DNA of 37,418 nucleotides from Clostridia bacterium (GTDB lineage Bacteria; Bacillota; Clostridia; Oscillospirales; CAG-272), in contig JAFTZH010000051.1 in assembly GCA_017464565.1 (NCBI GenBank), forward strand, positions 1-37,418, read 5' to 3'. Both the position numbers and the translations under genes were made by a program. Under the pieces are notes generated by a model, which ran no database searches, was not told the DNA's origin, and saw only the letters and a list, made by a program, of their open reading frames with translations. Shown in pieces: positions 37,339 through 37,418 of the stretch (its first letter is position 1; every line of letters begins with the position of its first letter).

Positions 37339-37418
37339 GCTGTCCGCGAGAGCGGGGAGCAGAAGGTCATTGAAAATTGAACAACAAGAGATAAGTACAA
37401 AGCGAAAAATAAGGCTGA
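37339..37418 (+). ncRNA. Probable rRNA operon leader (16S gene just beyond the window)
   Basis: The leader contains a CCGC-GAGA-GCGG hairpin with a GNRA loop (37345-37356), then GGTCATTGAAAATTGAACAA. This phrase resembles the ATTGAAAA...ACAA stretch that precedes 16S rRNA genes in Firmicutes. No coding frame is seen. The 16S gene itself is not in the window, so the call is inferred. Confidence 0.6.

Overview
The window reads as a contiguous chromosomal stretch of a low-to-mid GC, endospore-lineage Clostridia (Oscillospiraceae/Ruminococcaceae-like is my best guess). I infer this from strong GGAGG ribosome-binding sites, consensus TTGACA-17-TATAAT promoters, many hairpin-plus-T terminators, a folT tetrahydrofolate riboswitch, an archaeal/eukaryotic-type prolyl-tRNA synthetase, an NfnAB-type transhydrogenase, and families typical of that group (DUF4364, DUF4363 with DUF421/YetF, DUF4830, a CwlD-like amidase). 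I see no phage, plasmid, insertion sequence, CRISPR array or tRNA gene. Thirty-four protein genes fill most of it.

Layout. 1-2828 (+): end of proS, a RodA/FtsW-family gene, and a DUF4830 protein. 2832-3715: an unusual ~0.9 kb segment bounded by imperfect inverted repeats; it carries one small zinc-ribbon membrane protein gene (-) behind a long structured leader with its own promoter and a terminator/antiterminator pair. 3771-4532 (+): a metallophosphoesterase. 4572-8086 (-): aconitase-like hydratase and NADP isocitrate dehydrogenase, one operon making 2-oxoglutarate. 8229-10435 (-): radA and a CwlD-like amidase. 10634-12472 (+): guaB and yccF. 12567-14973 (+): lgt, a CPBP protease and an HD-domain protein that appears to lack a normal start codon. 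15001-19651: an AraC regulator (-) divergent from rhaB-rhaA-rhaD (+), a complete L-rhamnose catabolic set without a transporter. 19734-21326 (-): trmL and mnmA, both wobble-base tRNA modification enzymes, divergent from secA and two membrane protein genes (21505-26418, +). 26455-28304 (-): folT-folC behind a THF riboswitch. 28611-29810 (-): hom, with a promoter back to back with that of a DUF4364 gene (+). 30849-31848 (+): a sigma factor and a double zinc-ribbon protein. 32085-34316 (+): nfnA-nfnB. 34356-37127 (-): DUF421-DUF4363 and a large lipoprotein. The right edge holds a strong promoter and leader that look like the start of an rRNA operon.

How it fits together: the genes are mostly housekeeping (translation, envelope synthesis, purine, folate and threonine/methionine metabolism, redox balance) plus one sugar-use operon. 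The parts that ordinary annotation would miss are regulatory: the structured leader and inverted-repeat segment at 2837-3710, the folT riboswitch whose hairpin sequesters the ribosome-binding site, the palindromic promoter of lgt, the rhamnose operator, and the non-canonical start of the HD protein. The leader at 3280-3530 is my best candidate for something not yet described.
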